From Mycolicibacterium sp. TUM20985 (GTDB lineage: Bacteria > Actinomycetota > Actinomycetes > Mycobacteriales > Mycobacteriaceae), in the NCBI RefSeq assembly GCF_030295745.1, contig NZ_AP027291.1, positions 806,001-870,000 of the forward strand: a DNA stretch of 64,000 nucleotides, written 5' to 3'. Position numbers and translations under genes: made by a program. This document shows, piece after piece, positions 1 to 8,509 of this stretch. Below the pieces are notes generated by a model, which did not search any database, was not told the DNA's origin, and worked only from the letters and a program-made list of their open reading frames with translations. The stretch's first letter is position 1. Each line of letters begins with the position of its first letter.

Positions 1-596
1 TCGCCATTCACTCCACGATCAGTCCCGAGACGGCGATTGAACTCGCGAACGAGCTGCGTCCGAGGGACATTCACATCGCCGACGCGCCGGTGTCCGGTGG
101 CGGTGGAGCCGCCGACAAGGGTGAGCTGGCCGTGATGGTCGGCGCGGACCGCGAGGTGTACGAACGAATCAAGCCCGCGTTCAAGCAGTTCGCCTCAATG
201 GTGATCCACGCCGGCGAGCCGGGTGCGGGCACGCGAATGAAGTTGGCTCGCAACATGTTGACGTTCACCGGCTATGCGGCGGCCTGCGAGGCCATGAAAC
301 TTGCGGAGGCCGCCGGCATCGACCTTGCGCAACTCGGTCGGGTGGTGCGCCACACCGATGCGCTGACCGGTGGACCGGGAGCAATCATGGTGCGCGAGGA
401 CATGGAGCCACTGACGCCCGACCATTGGCTCTACGGCGCGTTCACCCATACCCGCGGGTTGGGCGAGAAGGACCTGAGCCTCGCGCTCGGGTTGGGTGAG
501 TCGGTGCAGGTGGACCTGCCGTTGGCCGAGCTCGCGCTGAAGAACCTTGCAACGGGGCTCGGCGTGCCGCATCCCGCCTCGAGCACGAAGGAGTAG
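1..596 (+). CDS. NAD(P)-dependent oxidoreductase, 3-hydroxyisobutyrate dehydrogenase family (5' end missing)
   Basis: The reading frame is open from base 3, so the gene starts outside the window and lacks its N-terminal Rossmann domain. What remains begins within AIHSTISPETA and includes the substrate-binding signature of beta-hydroxyacid dehydrogenases (DAPVSGGGGAADKGEL, bases about 81-128) and the KLARNML helix (bases about 240-260) that carries the catalytic lysine in this family. The C-terminal all-alpha domain is complete and ends with a TAG at 594-596. Enzymes of this family oxidise a 3-hydroxyacid with NAD(P)+ in the cytosol; the actual substrate cannot be told. The next gene starts 3 bases downstream, so both are probably in one operon, as I remember for Rv0770-Rv0771 of M. 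tuberculosis. Confidence 0.85.
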   Translation, partial: AIHSTISPETAIELANELRPRDIHIADAPVSGGGGAADKGELAVMVGADREVYERIKPAFKQFASMVIHAGEPGAGTRMKLARNMLTFTGYAAACEAMKLAEAAGIDLAQLGRVVRHTDALTGGPGAIMVREDMEPLTPDHWLYGAFTHTRGLGEKDLSLALGLGESVQVDLPLAELALKNLATGLGVPHPASSTKE

Positions 597-598
597 TC

Positions 599-1039
599 AT
601 GGACGAGTTGCGCCGCAAGGGCCTCGACAAGATGAACGAGGTATACGGCTGGGAGATGCCGGACATGCCGGGTGAGTACTTCGCCCTGACCGCCGATCAC
701 CTCTTCGGGACCATCTGGAGCAGGCCCGGACTGTCCATGCGCGACAAGCGGATCATGACGCTCACCGTCGTGACCGCGCTCGGCATCTCCGACCTGGCGG
801 AGATCCAGGCCAACGCGGCGCTGCACAACGAGGAGCTGACGCCCGATGAGCTCAAGGAGATGGCGATCTTCCTCACCCACTATCTGGGTTTTCCGCTGGG
901 CTCGAAACTGGATGGCGTGGTGACCAAGGTGGTTGGCAAGCGCAAGAAGGCTGCGGAGAAGGGCGCTGGCGAGGACAAGAAGGGGAATGTCAACGCCGCG
1001 TTGAACATGCACTCGGGGGGGTCGCTCGATGACGAGTAG
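599..1039 (+). CDS. Carboxymuconolactone decarboxylase family protein
   Basis: A 146-residue protein of the AhpD/CMD fold. The centre has the helical CMD core (SMRDKRIMTLTVVTALG, then EIQANAALHNEELTPDELKEM, then LTHYLGFPLG). It lacks the CxxC pair of AhpD, so a peroxidase role is unlikely; a decarboxylase or a non-redox role is more probable. The C-terminus is lysine-rich and low in complexity (GKRKKAAEKGAGEDKK). It starts 3 bases after the preceding dehydrogenase and overlaps the next gene by 11 bases, which points to a three-gene operon. Confidence 0.8.
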   Translation: MDELRRKGLDKMNEVYGWEMPDMPGEYFALTADHLFGTIWSRPGLSMRDKRIMTLTVVTALGISDLAEIQANAALHNEELTPDELKEMAIFLTHYLGFPLGSKLDGVVTKVVGKRKKAAEKGAGEDKKGNVNAALNMHSGGSLDDE

Positions 1040-2255
1040 GTATGCCACGCTGTCGCGTGACGAGCTGGCGACCCTGGTCCCCGAACTACTTCTCATCGGG
1101 CAGTTGATCGACCGCTCCGGAATGGCGCACTGCATCAGCGCGTGGGGCCGTGACGAGATGTTGCAGATCGCCATCGAGGAGTGGGCGGCCTCCAGCCCGC
1201 TCTACACCAGGCGGATGCAGAAGGCGCTGAAGTACGAGGGTATCGACATCTTCACTCTCTTCAAGGGTCTGCAGCTCGACATCGGTGCCCCACCGCAGTT
1301 CATGGACTTTCGGTACACAGTGCACGATCGCTGGCACGGTGAATTCCACCTCGACCACTGTGGGGCGCTGCTCGACGTGGAGCCGATGGGCGATGACTAC
1401 GTCCACGGCATGTGCCACGACATCGAGGACCCGACGTTCGACGCCACTGCCCTGGCCACCAACCGCAAGGCTCAGGTCCGCCCGATCCACCGCCCGCCGC
1501 GGGTGCCGTCCGGCCGGACTCCCCACTGCGCGTGGACCGTGATCATCGACGAGTCCTATCCGGACGTGCCGTTCATCCCGGCGATGGACGTCGTCGGCGC
1601 CAGTCTCGCATACGCGTGTGAACTCGATCCGATCGATTCGAATGACGAAGGAGCGAGCGACTATTCGGGCGAGCTGCTGGCCGACGTCGATTTCGGTGCG
1701 TTCTCGCATTCGGCCCTGGTCCGGATCGCCGACGAGGTATGCCTGCAGATGCACCTCCTGGTGCTGTCGTTCACCCTCGCGGTCAGAGCCCGCGCGAACG
1801 GCGATGTGGCACTTGAGGAGTCGATCCGCACCAAGCAACTTATCGGAATCGCCGGGGTGGCTGCCGAGCGGATCCACCGGGCGCTGTCGCTGCCCGGCGG
1901 AGTCGAGGGTGCGTTGCGGGTCCTCGAGTTGCACCCGCTGCTGAACCCGGCGGCCTACGTATCCGCCGACGTCGGCGACGGCTCGGTGCGCGTGCACCCG
2001 TCGCCCGCCCATCGGGACGGGGCGTGGATATCGCTGGTGTCTCCGGTGGTGGACACGCCGTTGCAGGCCATCGTGCAGGCAGTCGATCCGCACTTGCGCG
2101 CGGAGGTGTCCGGTACCGAGACGGACTGGAGCGTACGGGTGATCGAAACTGATACGGCGGCAAAGGTTCTCGGTGAGGTGGCGGTGACGAAGTTCTCCGG
2201 GGGCGCGTCGTGGGTGTTCGAGAACCGGAAGTCGTTGCCGCTTACGGTCGTCTGA
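1029..2255 (+). CDS. Conserved hypothetical protein, 408 aa
   Basis: I do not recognise a named domain. The protein is acidic and soluble, with no signal peptide or membrane segment. A His/Cys/Asp-rich stretch at residues about 93-137 (FRYTVHDRWHGEFHLDHCG, then DDYVHGMCHDIEDP) could bind metal. The C-terminal part reads as a folded domain ending in SLPLTVV. It overlaps the preceding gene by 11 bases, so it is likely co-translated with it, and overlaps the convergent TetR gene by 14 bases. Placement with a dehydrogenase and a CMD protein suggests a catabolic operon, but that is inference. Confidence 0.65.
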   Translation: MTSRYATLSRDELATLVPELLLIGQLIDRSGMAHCISAWGRDEMLQIAIEEWAASSPLYTRRMQKALKYEGIDIFTLFKGLQLDIGAPPQFMDFRYTVHDRWHGEFHLDHCGALLDVEPMGDDYVHGMCHDIEDPTFDATALATNRKAQVRPIHRPPRVPSGRTPHCAWTVIIDESYPDVPFIPAMDVVGASLAYACELDPIDSNDEGASDYSGELLADVDFGAFSHSALVRIADEVCLQMHLLVLSFTLAVRARANGDVALEESIRTKQLIGIAGVAAERIHRALSLPGGVEGALRVLELHPLLNPAAYVSADVGDGSVRVHPSPAHRDGAWISLVSPVVDTPLQAIVQAVDPHLRAEVSGTETDWSVRVIETDTAAKVLGEVAVTKFSGGASWVFENRKSLPLTVV

Positions 2256-2838
2256 TCGCGCCGCCGACCCAGCGTCTCAGATAGTCACGCAGGTCCTGGC
2301 CCGTCCGCGGTGGCCGGCCGGGATCGATGACGAAAGACTGGATGATCCTCAGCAAGTGTTCGGCGAGTTCGTCGAGTTCGCCCTCGGAGAACCCGTCACC
2401 CGTCCAGTCGACGTCGAACCGCCGCAACATCCCGTTCGCGAACTGCATGGCGACGTCGGAGGTCACCGAGGCGGTGTGCTCGTCGGCGCGGCCTGGGGCC
2501 AGCAGCAGGCCCAGGTGCTTGTCCTTCGGCAGCCACTCGAGCGCGGTGGCGATGCCTTCGGTGACGGCGTCCACCGGATCGGTGAGACCGCGCAGATGCT
2601 CGGCGAGCCGCTCGAGGAAGTCGTCTGCGGCGTGCACGGCCGCAGCGACCAGGAGGGCCTCGGTGCTGGGGTAGTAGCGGTAGACGGTCTGGCGCGTCAC
2701 GCCGAGGGTACGGGCGACATCGGCGATGCTGAACTCGGCGCCGCGCTCGTCGATGGCCCGGCTGGCAGCGTCGAGGATGCGCGCCACGGCCTCGTCGTTC
2801 GTGGCGGGCGTCGATCCCGCCCAGCCGTGAGTGCGCAC
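2242..2838 (-). CDS. TetR family transcriptional regulator
   Basis: A 198-residue protein with an N-terminal TetR helix-turn-helix (residues about 15-62: AVARILDAASRAI, then IADVARTLGVTRQTVYRYYPSTEALL). The C-terminal ligand-binding domain is divergent, as usual. I take the GTG at 2838 as start because a TANNNT -10 box (TACCAT, complement of 2846-2851) lies 7 bases upstream, which predicts a leaderless mRNA. The 3' end overlaps the convergent hypothetical gene. It lies 27 bases downstream of the CYP125-like gene on the same strand, so the P450 gene is a plausible target. Confidence 0.85.
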   Translation of the reverse strand: MRTHGWAGSTPATNDEAVARILDAASRAIDERGAEFSIADVARTLGVTRQTVYRYYPSTEALLVAAAVHAADDFLERLAEHLRGLTDPVDAVTEGIATALEWLPKDKHLGLLLAPGRADEHTASVTSDVAMQFANGMLRRFDVDWTGDGFSEGELDELAEHLLRIIQSFVIDPGRPPRTGQDLRDYLRRWVGGAIRRP

Positions 2839-2865
2839 ACCAGAGATGGTAGCCGGGACCGTGGG

Positions 2866-4113
2866 TCAGCCCCGGTAGGAGACCGCCAACTGCTTGACGC
2901 CGTTGATCCAGCCGGAGCGAAGTCGTTGCGGCTCGGCAACTTTGGCGATGTCCGGGATTTGATCGGCAAGCTCGTTGAAGATCAGCTTGATCTCCATCCG
3001 GGCCAGGTTGGCGCCTATGCAATAGTGCGCGCCGTTTCCTCCGAAGGCCAAGTGCGGGTTGGGGTCTCTGGTGATGTCGAACTCGAAGGGCCGGTCGAAG
3101 ACGGCGTCGTCGAAGTTGGCGGAGCTGTAGAACAGGCCCGCGCGCTGGCCTTCCTTGATCGTCACGTCGCCGAAGTCGACGTCGGTCAACGCGGTGCGCT
3201 GGAAGCAATGCACGGGTGTGGCCCATCGGACGATCTCGTCGACCGCCGTCGCCGGCCGTTCCCGCCTGAAGAGCTCCCACTGGTCGGGGTTGTCGAAGAA
3301 CGCGTTCATGCCGTGCGTGATGGCGTTGCGGGTGGTCTCATTGCCTGCCACGGCCAGCAGGATGATGAAGAACGCGAATTCGACATCACTGAGCGGTTCT
3401 CCCGTCTCACCGGCCTCTCCTGGTACCTCGGCCTGGATCAGGCGGGTGATGATGTCGTCGGCCGGGCAGCGCCTGCGCTCCTCGGCCATGGTGTACGCGT
3501 AGCCCATCAGCTCCGCGTTGGCGAGCGTCGGGTCGGAGTCGAAGTCCGGATCATCTGTGTTCATGATGCAGTTCGTCCAGTGGAAGAGCTTGTCGCGGTC
3601 AGACTCCGGCACACCGATGAGGTCGGCGATCGCCAGCAGCGGTAGTCGGGTCGCGACGTCGCCGACGAAGTCCCCGCTCTCCTTCTCGGCCGCGGCGGCC
3701 ACGATGTCGCGCGCCGCCACCGCGAGCTTCTCCTCGAGTGCGGCCACGGATCGGGGCGTGAATAGCCGCGAGACGATCTTGCGCAACCGGGTGTGCTCGG
3801 CACCGTCGTGATTGATCAGCAGCGCCTTGGTCAGCTCCAGCTGCTCACCGGTGACCCCGTCGGGCAGCCGCATCACCGCGCCCTTGCGGTTGGTCGACCA
3901 GTCTTCGCCGTTGCGCGAGATCGCCTTGATGTCCTCGTGGCGGCTGATCACCCAGTAGCCGCCGTCGTCGAATATCGACGTCTGCTGCTCGTTCCACCAC
4001 ACCGGCGCGGTCTTGCGCAGCTCTGCGAACTCGGTGACGGGAATGCCCTGCAGGAGCACGTCGGGGTCGGTGAAGTCGTACCCCGAAGGGAGGAAGGGGC
4101 AGGCGCTCGACAT
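2866..4113 (-). CDS. Cytochrome P450, CYP125-like
   Basis: A P450 of about 415 residues with all hallmarks: I-helix oxygen-activating motif AVAGNETTRN, ExxR motif in DEIVRWATPVHCFQRTAL, and heme-binding loop FGGNGAHYCIGANLARM with the thiolate Cys. From memory, long stretches (GYDFTDPDV, NGMPADDI-like, RLRSGW.NG.K) resemble mycobacterial CYP125, the steroid C26 monooxygenase that starts cholesterol side-chain degradation; it may be a paralogue. Start chosen at ATG 4113, because TATGGT (complement of 4121-4126) lies 7 bases upstream; an ATG at 4125 is possible. It diverges from purD with 62 bases between starts. No ferredoxin partner is adjacent. Confidence 0.88.
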   Translation of the reverse strand: MSSACPFLPSGYDFTDPDVLLQGIPVTEFAELRKTAPVWWNEQQTSIFDDGGYWVISRHEDIKAISRNGEDWSTNRKGAVMRLPDGVTGEQLELTKALLINHDGAEHTRLRKIVSRLFTPRSVAALEEKLAVAARDIVAAAAEKESGDFVGDVATRLPLLAIADLIGVPESDRDKLFHWTNCIMNTDDPDFDSDPTLANAELMGYAYTMAEERRRCPADDIITRLIQAEVPGEAGETGEPLSDVEFAFFIILLAVAGNETTRNAITHGMNAFFDNPDQWELFRRERPATAVDEIVRWATPVHCFQRTALTDVDFGDVTIKEGQRAGLFYSSANFDDAVFDRPFEFDITRDPNPHLAFGGNGAHYCIGANLARMEIKLIFNELADQIPDIAKVAEPQRLRSGWINGVKQLAVSYRG

Positions 4114-4175
4114 GGTTCTGACCATACATCAAAGCCATAGGTGTATGCCCATGGAAGGGGATTAGGGTATCGACC

Positions 4176-5447
4176 GTGCGCGTCCTCGTAATCGGATCCG
4201 GTGCCCGTGAACATGCGCTGCTGCTCGCGCTCCGCCGAGACCGCGAGGTCGACGCCCTCGCCGTGGCCCCAGGCAACGCGGGAACGGCGGCGATCGCCGA
4301 GCAGCACGACGTCGACGTCACTGCCGCCGACGAGGTCGTCAAACTGGCCAAGCGGTTCGCCGCCGACCTCGTCGTCATCGGGCCCGAGGTGCCGCTGGTG
4401 CTGGGCGTCGCCGATGCCGTTCGGGCGGCGGGGATCGCCTGCTTCGGGCCGTCCAAGGAGGCCGCCCGAATCGAAGGTGCCAAGTCCTTCGCCAAGGACG
4501 TGATGGACGCGGCGGGCGTCCGCACCGCGCGCAGCGAGATCGTCGACAACCCGGCCCGACTGGACGCCGCGCTGGACCGGTTCGGTCCCGCAGCGGGTGA
4601 ACCCGCATGGGTGGTGAAGGACGACGGTCTCGCGGCGGGCAAGGGCGTAGTGGTGACGGCCGACCGCGAGGCCGCCCGCGCGCACGCGGCCAGCCTGCTC
4701 GACGCTGGGCATCCCGTGCTGCTCGAGTCATTCCTCGACGGCCCCGAGGTGTCACTGTTCTGCGTCGTCGACGGCGAGACGGTGGTACCGCTGCTACCTG
4801 CGCAGGACTTCAAGCGTGTCGGCGACGGGGATACCGGGCCCAACACCGGCGGGATGGGCGCCTACGCGCCGCTGTCCTGGCTGCCCGAACACGTGATGAC
4901 GTCGATCGTGGACGATGTCGTGAAACCCGTTGCCGCCGAACTCGTCAAGCGCGGGTGCCCCTTTAGCGGGCTGCTCTACGCCGGCTTGGCGATCACGTCT
5001 CGCGGGCCCGCGGTGGTCGAATTCAATTGCCGCTTCGGCGATCCCGAAACCCAAGCCGTGCTGGCGCTGTTGGAGAGCCCGCTCGGGCAACTGTTGCACG
5101 CCGCCGCCACGGGTCAGTTGGCCGCTCAGCCCGAGCTGAGGTGGAGTGACGGCGCCGCGGTGACCGTCGTACTGGCCGCCGAGAACTATCCGGGACGGCC
5201 GCGCGTCGGCGATGTCATCGTCGGGTCGGAGGTGTCCGGAGTGCTGCATGCGGGCACCGCCCGCCGCGACGACGGCGCCGTCACCTCCTCCGGTGGCCGG
5301 GTGCTCTCCGTGGTGGGCACCGGCGCCGACCTCGGTGCCGCGCGACAAGCCGCCTATGCAGTAATCGCAGGAATTCGCCTGCCGGGCAGCCACTTTCGTA
5401 CCGACATCGGCCTTGCTGCAGCTGAAGGTCGGATTAGCCTCGGCTAG
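4176..5447 (+). CDS. purD: Phosphoribosylamine--glycine ligase (GAR synthetase)
   Basis: PurD ligates glycine to phosphoribosylamine with ATP, step 2 of purine synthesis. The 423-residue length is normal. The N-terminal domain starts with [15 protein letters not shown], the ATP-grasp domain carries [13 protein letters not shown] (residues 146-158) and [20 protein letters not shown], and metal/ATP ligands lie in [13 protein letters not shown]. The GTG start is preceded by TAGGGT (4163-4168) at 7 bases, so the mRNA is probably leaderless. The stop overlaps that of the convergent esterase gene by 4 bases (CTAG at 5444-5447). Confidence 0.97.
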   Translation: MRVLVIGSGAREHALLLALRRDREVDALAVAPGNAGTAAIAEQHDVDVTAADEVVKLAKRFAADLVVIGPEVPLVLGVADAVRAAGIACFGPSKEAARIEGAKSFAKDVMDAAGVRTARSEIVDNPARLDAALDRFGPAAGEPAWVVKDDGLAAGKGVVVTADREAARAHAASLLDAGHPVLLESFLDGPEVSLFCVVDGETVVPLLPAQDFKRVGDGDTGPNTGGMGAYAPLSWLPEHVMTSIVDDVVKPVAAELVKRGCPFSGLLYAGLAITSRGPAVVEFNCRFGDPETQAVLALLESPLGQLLHAAATGQLAAQPELRWSDGAAVTVVLAAENYPGRPRVGDVIVGSEVSGVLHAGTARRDDGAVTSSGGRVLSVVGTGADLGAARQAAYAVIAGIRLPGSHFRTDIGLAAAEGRISLG

Positions 5448-6346
5448 GCGACCAGAAGCGGTGCCAGCCAGGCGATCTCGGCGGGGAGCTGCGAGCTCCA
5501 GAAGGCACCGTCGTGCCCGCCGGGGGAGAAGCCGCCCGCAGGCGGTGTGGGCAGCTGCGCGATGAACTGCTTCGTCGCGGCGGAGAACGGGTCGCCGTTG
5601 CCGCAGTCGATCCTGATGGGAATGGAGCCCAGGTTAGGCAAGCCCCACACGCTGTTGGCGGCGTAGTCATCCGCGCCGTCGAACGCGCCCGGCGCCGTCG
5701 CGCCCGACGACGTCCACAGTGCAGGGCTCACCGCGCAGATCGCCGCCGTCCGCGCGGGGCCCAGCCTGGAGCCCAGCAGCAGTGCGCCGTAACCACCCAT
5801 CGACCAGCCGAGGAAACCCACCCGCGACGTGTCCAAACCCTGTCCGCCCAGCATCGGAATCAGCTCGTCGAGGACCATCGCGCCCGAGTCCTCACCCGAA
5901 GTCCGGGAGTGCCAGTAGCTACCCCCGCCGTCGACGGCCACGACTGCGAAGGGCGGGATGCCCGCCGCGACGGCCTGGGCGAGTCCCTGTTCGACCCCTC
6001 CGGCCATCACGCCGGCAGCATCCTGACCCTTGCCGTGCAGGGCGATCACCGGCCGCAGGGGACCGGTCTGTCCCGGCGGCCGGGCGATGGCCCAGTTGGT
6101 CGTCACGCCGCCGCGCGCCGCGGAGACGAACGAACCGCTGACGTAGGTAGGTGCGGGCTCCACCGGCGCTAGCGGTGCCATCGGCGCCAGCGGCGCGCCG
6201 ATTCCCGTCATTGCGACGGGCGGCCGGGAAACGGACGGATGGCTGAGCGCGGAGCCGAGGGCATGCGCGCCTGCGGCACCCGCGGCGGCGCCGATGCCGA
6301 GTCGCAGGATCGTGCGACGGCTCAGGTCTGCCATGCGCGTCATCAT
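5444..6346 (-). CDS. Tat-exported alpha/beta-hydrolase (putative esterase)
   Basis: A 300-residue protein of the esterase D/mycolyltransferase-like alpha/beta-hydrolase group. The N-terminus has a twin-arginine signal ([21 protein letters not shown]), so the folded enzyme is exported. The nucleophile elbow is [20 protein letters not shown]; catalytic Asp lies near [10 protein letters not shown] and the His in [10 protein letters not shown]. The ATG at 6346 overlaps the stop of the upstream DoxX-like gene (ATGA), so the two are translationally coupled; ATG 6343 or 6334 are alternatives. It resembles Rv0774c of M. tuberculosis in context, which has been studied as an esterase. Confidence 0.82.
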   Translation of the reverse strand: MMTRMADLSRRTILRLGIGAAAGAAGAHALGSALSHPSVSRPPVAMTGIGAPLAPMAPLAPVEPAPTYVSGSFVSAARGGVTTNWAIARPPGQTGPLRPVIALHGKGQDAAGVMAGGVEQGLAQAVAAGIPPFAVVAVDGGGSYWHSRTSGEDSGAMVLDELIPMLGGQGLDTSRVGFLGWSMGGYGALLLGSRLGPARTAAICAVSPALWTSSGATAPGAFDGADDYAANSVWGLPNLGSIPIRIDCGNGDPFSAATKQFIAQLPTPPAGGFSPGGHDGAFWSSQLPAEIAWLAPLLVA

Positions 6347-6825
6347 GCCACCCGCCGCCGGAACGCCCACCAAGCGCCGGTGCACCACAGCGCCCAGATG
6401 ACCAACAGTGGTTGGAAGAGCAAGCGGACGCCCCGAGACACGTCGGAGTCGAGACCGAATGCCGAGCTGTGCGTGACGAATTGCGAGATGTTGCCGGGGA
6501 AGACGAGGACGAAGAAGGCCGCGAGGATCCAGCCGACCTGCACCCGTCGACGTCGCACGAGCAGGACGGCGGCGCCGAGGACGAGCTCCACCACACCCGA
6601 CGCGACGACGACGAAGGTGGCGTTCAGCGGCAGCCACGGCGGCACCTGAGCGTAGAAGGCGTTGCGCGCGAACGTCAGATGGCTGACGCCGGCGAAAATT
6701 ATTGCAGCGCCCAAGATCAGCCGCGCGATGACGCGAGGGACGGATGTGTCGGCTGGGTTCTTCGTCGAGTCGTTTACTTGCTTGACCTTTCCGTCAAACG
6801 CCTGGCAGTTGGCCGAAAGCCCCAT
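6343..6825 (-). CDS. DoxX-like integral membrane protein
   Basis: A 160-residue protein with four probable membrane helices (RLILGAAIIFAGVSHLTF; FVVVASGVVELVLGAAVLLV; VGWILAAFFVLVFPGN; LLFQPLLVIWALWCTGAWWAF). The layout fits the DoxX/DoxD family. ATG 6825 is the only usable start codon before the first helix; there is no ATG, GTG or TTG in frame between it and the helix. Its start lies only 23 bases from that of the divergent TetR gene, so the regulator's operator candidate (6782-6797) falls inside the first codons of this gene. Function unknown; coupled to the exported esterase. Confidence 0.72.
   Translation of the reverse strand: MGLSANCQAFDGKVKQVNDSTKNPADTSVPRVIARLILGAAIIFAGVSHLTFARNAFYAQVPPWLPLNATFVVVASGVVELVLGAAVLLVRRRRVQVGWILAAFFVLVFPGNISQFVTHSSAFGLDSDVSRGVRLLFQPLLVIWALWCTGAWWAFRRRVA
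6782..6797. promoter_or_regulatory. Palindrome between divergent TetR and DoxX-like genes (candidate operator)
   Basis: TTGAC, six bases, GTCAA: a perfect 5-base inverted repeat, framed by a wider CGTTT...AAACG pair (6771-6775 and 6796-6800). It lies 52 bases upstream of the TetR start and within the first codons of the DoxX-like gene. TetR regulators commonly bind such palindromes near their own gene, so self-regulation is a reasonable guess. Confidence 0.35.
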
Positions 6826-6848
6826 GCCGTGGTGCGGTTGCTGGCAGC

Positions 6849-7460
6849 ATGCAAGGCGTGACTGCAGCGGTCACCCCCAAGGGTGAGAGACGACGGTACG
6901 CGCTGGTCAGCGCGGCCGCCGATCTGCTGTGCGAAGGCGGCTTCGATGCCGTCCGACACCGCGCAGTCGCCCGCCGGGCCGGACTGCCGCTGGCGTCGAC
7001 CACCTACTACTTCTCGTCGCTCGACGACCTCGTCGAGCGAGCCGTCGAGTACGTCGGCAACCGTGAGGCTCAGGTGTTGGACACCCGCGTCGCCGCCCTC
7101 TCGCGTCGTCGGCGCGGCGCCGAGTCCACGGCCGACGTCCTGGTCGATCTGTTGGTCGGCGACGGACCGGGCACCCGGGTCTCCGAGCAGTTGATCTCCC
7201 GCTACGAGCGCTACATCGCGTGCGCACGCCAGCCGGGCCTCCGCGACGTCCAACGCCGCATCATGAAACAACGAACCCAGGCCGTCGTCGAAGTCGTGGA
7301 ACGGTCCGGTCGATCGGTCCGCGCAGAGCTGATGACGGCGTTGGTGTGCGCGGTCGACGGCGCGGTCGTGGCCTCCCTCGTCGGAGTCGGTGACGGGCCA
7401 AGGGCTGCGGCACGCGCGACGCTCGTCGACGTGATCGACGTGCTCGCCCCCTTCGGCTGA
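6849..7460 (+). CDS. TetR family transcriptional regulator
   Basis: A 203-residue regulator with N-terminal helix-turn-helix (residues about 14-58: RYALVSAAADLLCEGGFDAVRHRAVARRAGLPLASTTYYF). The start could also be the GTG at 6858. It is transcribed away from the DoxX-like/esterase operon with only 23 bases between starts, so it most likely controls that operon and itself. The downstream SDR gene begins 14 bases later with its own -10 box. Confidence 0.85.
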   Translation: MQGVTAAVTPKGERRRYALVSAAADLLCEGGFDAVRHRAVARRAGLPLASTTYYFSSLDDLVERAVEYVGNREAQVLDTRVAALSRRRRGAESTADVLVDLLVGDGPGTRVSEQLISRYERYIACARQPGLRDVQRRIMKQRTQAVVEVVERSGRSVRAELMTALVCAVDGAVVASLVGVGDGPRAAARATLVDVIDVLAPFG

Positions 7461-7474
7461 CTACGTTCGATGCC

Positions 7475-8455
7475 ATGAAGCTCACCGAGGTACTGGACGC
7501 CGTCCTCGACCGTTCGGTCCTGCTCGGATACACCAGGATCGGGTCGAACGTGCGCAGGGCCTGGTGGCCGGCCGACCCGGCCGCGGGGGCGCTGGCCGGT
7601 AAGCGCGTCGTCGTCACCGGGGCCACCGCCGGACTCGGCGAGGCAATGGCCGAATCCTTCGCCAGGCTTGGCGCGACCGTGCACTTGCTCGGCCGCAACC
7701 CGCAGAAGGTCACCCGCTCGGCCGGGTCGATCCGCGGTCGGGTGCCCGGTGCCGTCGTCATCGAGGAGGTCTGTGACGTCGGGGATCTCGATGCCGTGCG
7801 CGCGTGGACCGATGACCTGTCGGGACGCATCGACGCCCTGCACGGCCTGGTGCACAACGCCGGGATGATGCCCAAGCAACGCGCCGAGACACCCCAGGGG
7901 CACGAGCTGCAACTCGCCTGTCACGTGCTCGGCCCGCATGTGATGACCGAACGACTCCTCCCCCTGCTGCGCAACGCGGGCGGGTCGTCGGTCGTGTTCG
8001 TCTCCTCGGGCGGCATGTACAGCGCGCGGCTGTCCGCCGACGACATGGAGTCGACCCGCGGCGAGTACGACGGCGTCCGCGTCTACGCCAAGACCAAGCG
8101 CATGCAGGTGGTCCTCGCCGACGCGTGGGCCGAGCGCTCATCAGGCAGCGACGTCCGCGTCGAGAGCATGCATCCCGGCTGGGCGCAGACCCCCGGGGTC
8201 GCCGAGGCCCTCCCGACCTTCCAGAAGCTCACCGGTCCGCTCCTGCGAGACGCGCGCGACGGCGGGGACACCGCCGTATGGCTCGTCGCGACCCGCCCCC
8301 CGTCACGCCCGCCGCACTTCTGGCACGACCGGGCGCAGCGCCCGACGACGGTCGGGTGGCAGCGTTCGGAGGACCCCGCGACCGTCGCGCGGTTCCTCGA
8401 CCAGGTCTCCGCGATGACCGACACGTCGCGCAGCTGGGCCGTCTCGCGTGCTTGA
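7475..8455 (+). CDS. Short-chain dehydrogenase/reductase
   Basis: A 326-residue SDR. The Rossmann fold shows the cofactor motif TGATAGLG (residues about 49-56), NAG in VHNAGMMP, catalytic Ser in VVFVSSGGMYS and the YAKTK motif. The chain is longer than classical SDRs (about 250) because of an N-terminal extension (residues 1-40, including RIGSNVRRAWWP) and a C-terminal tail resembling human DHRS12-like SDRs. TACGTT (7462-7467) sits 7 bases before the ATG, predicting a leaderless mRNA. Substrate unknown. Confidence 0.85.
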   Translation: MKLTEVLDAVLDRSVLLGYTRIGSNVRRAWWPADPAAGALAGKRVVVTGATAGLGEAMAESFARLGATVHLLGRNPQKVTRSAGSIRGRVPGAVVIEEVCDVGDLDAVRAWTDDLSGRIDALHGLVHNAGMMPKQRAETPQGHELQLACHVLGPHVMTERLLPLLRNAGGSSVVFVSSGGMYSARLSADDMESTRGEYDGVRVYAKTKRMQVVLADAWAERSSGSDVRVESMHPGWAQTPGVAEALPTFQKLTGPLLRDARDGGDTAVWLVATRPPSRPPHFWHDRAQRPTTVGWQRSEDPATVARFLDQVSAMTDTSRSWAVSRA

Positions 8456-8509
8456 ACATCGCAGGTAATGGTTACTCCCTGCCCACAGCGGACTACCAGG
8501 GGAGGCGCC

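Noticed and set aside
2356..3645. 429-codon plus-strand frame opposite the TetR and CYP125-like genes
   Set aside because: Spans the junction of two genes with clear family motifs on the other strand; composition is that of an antisense shadow.
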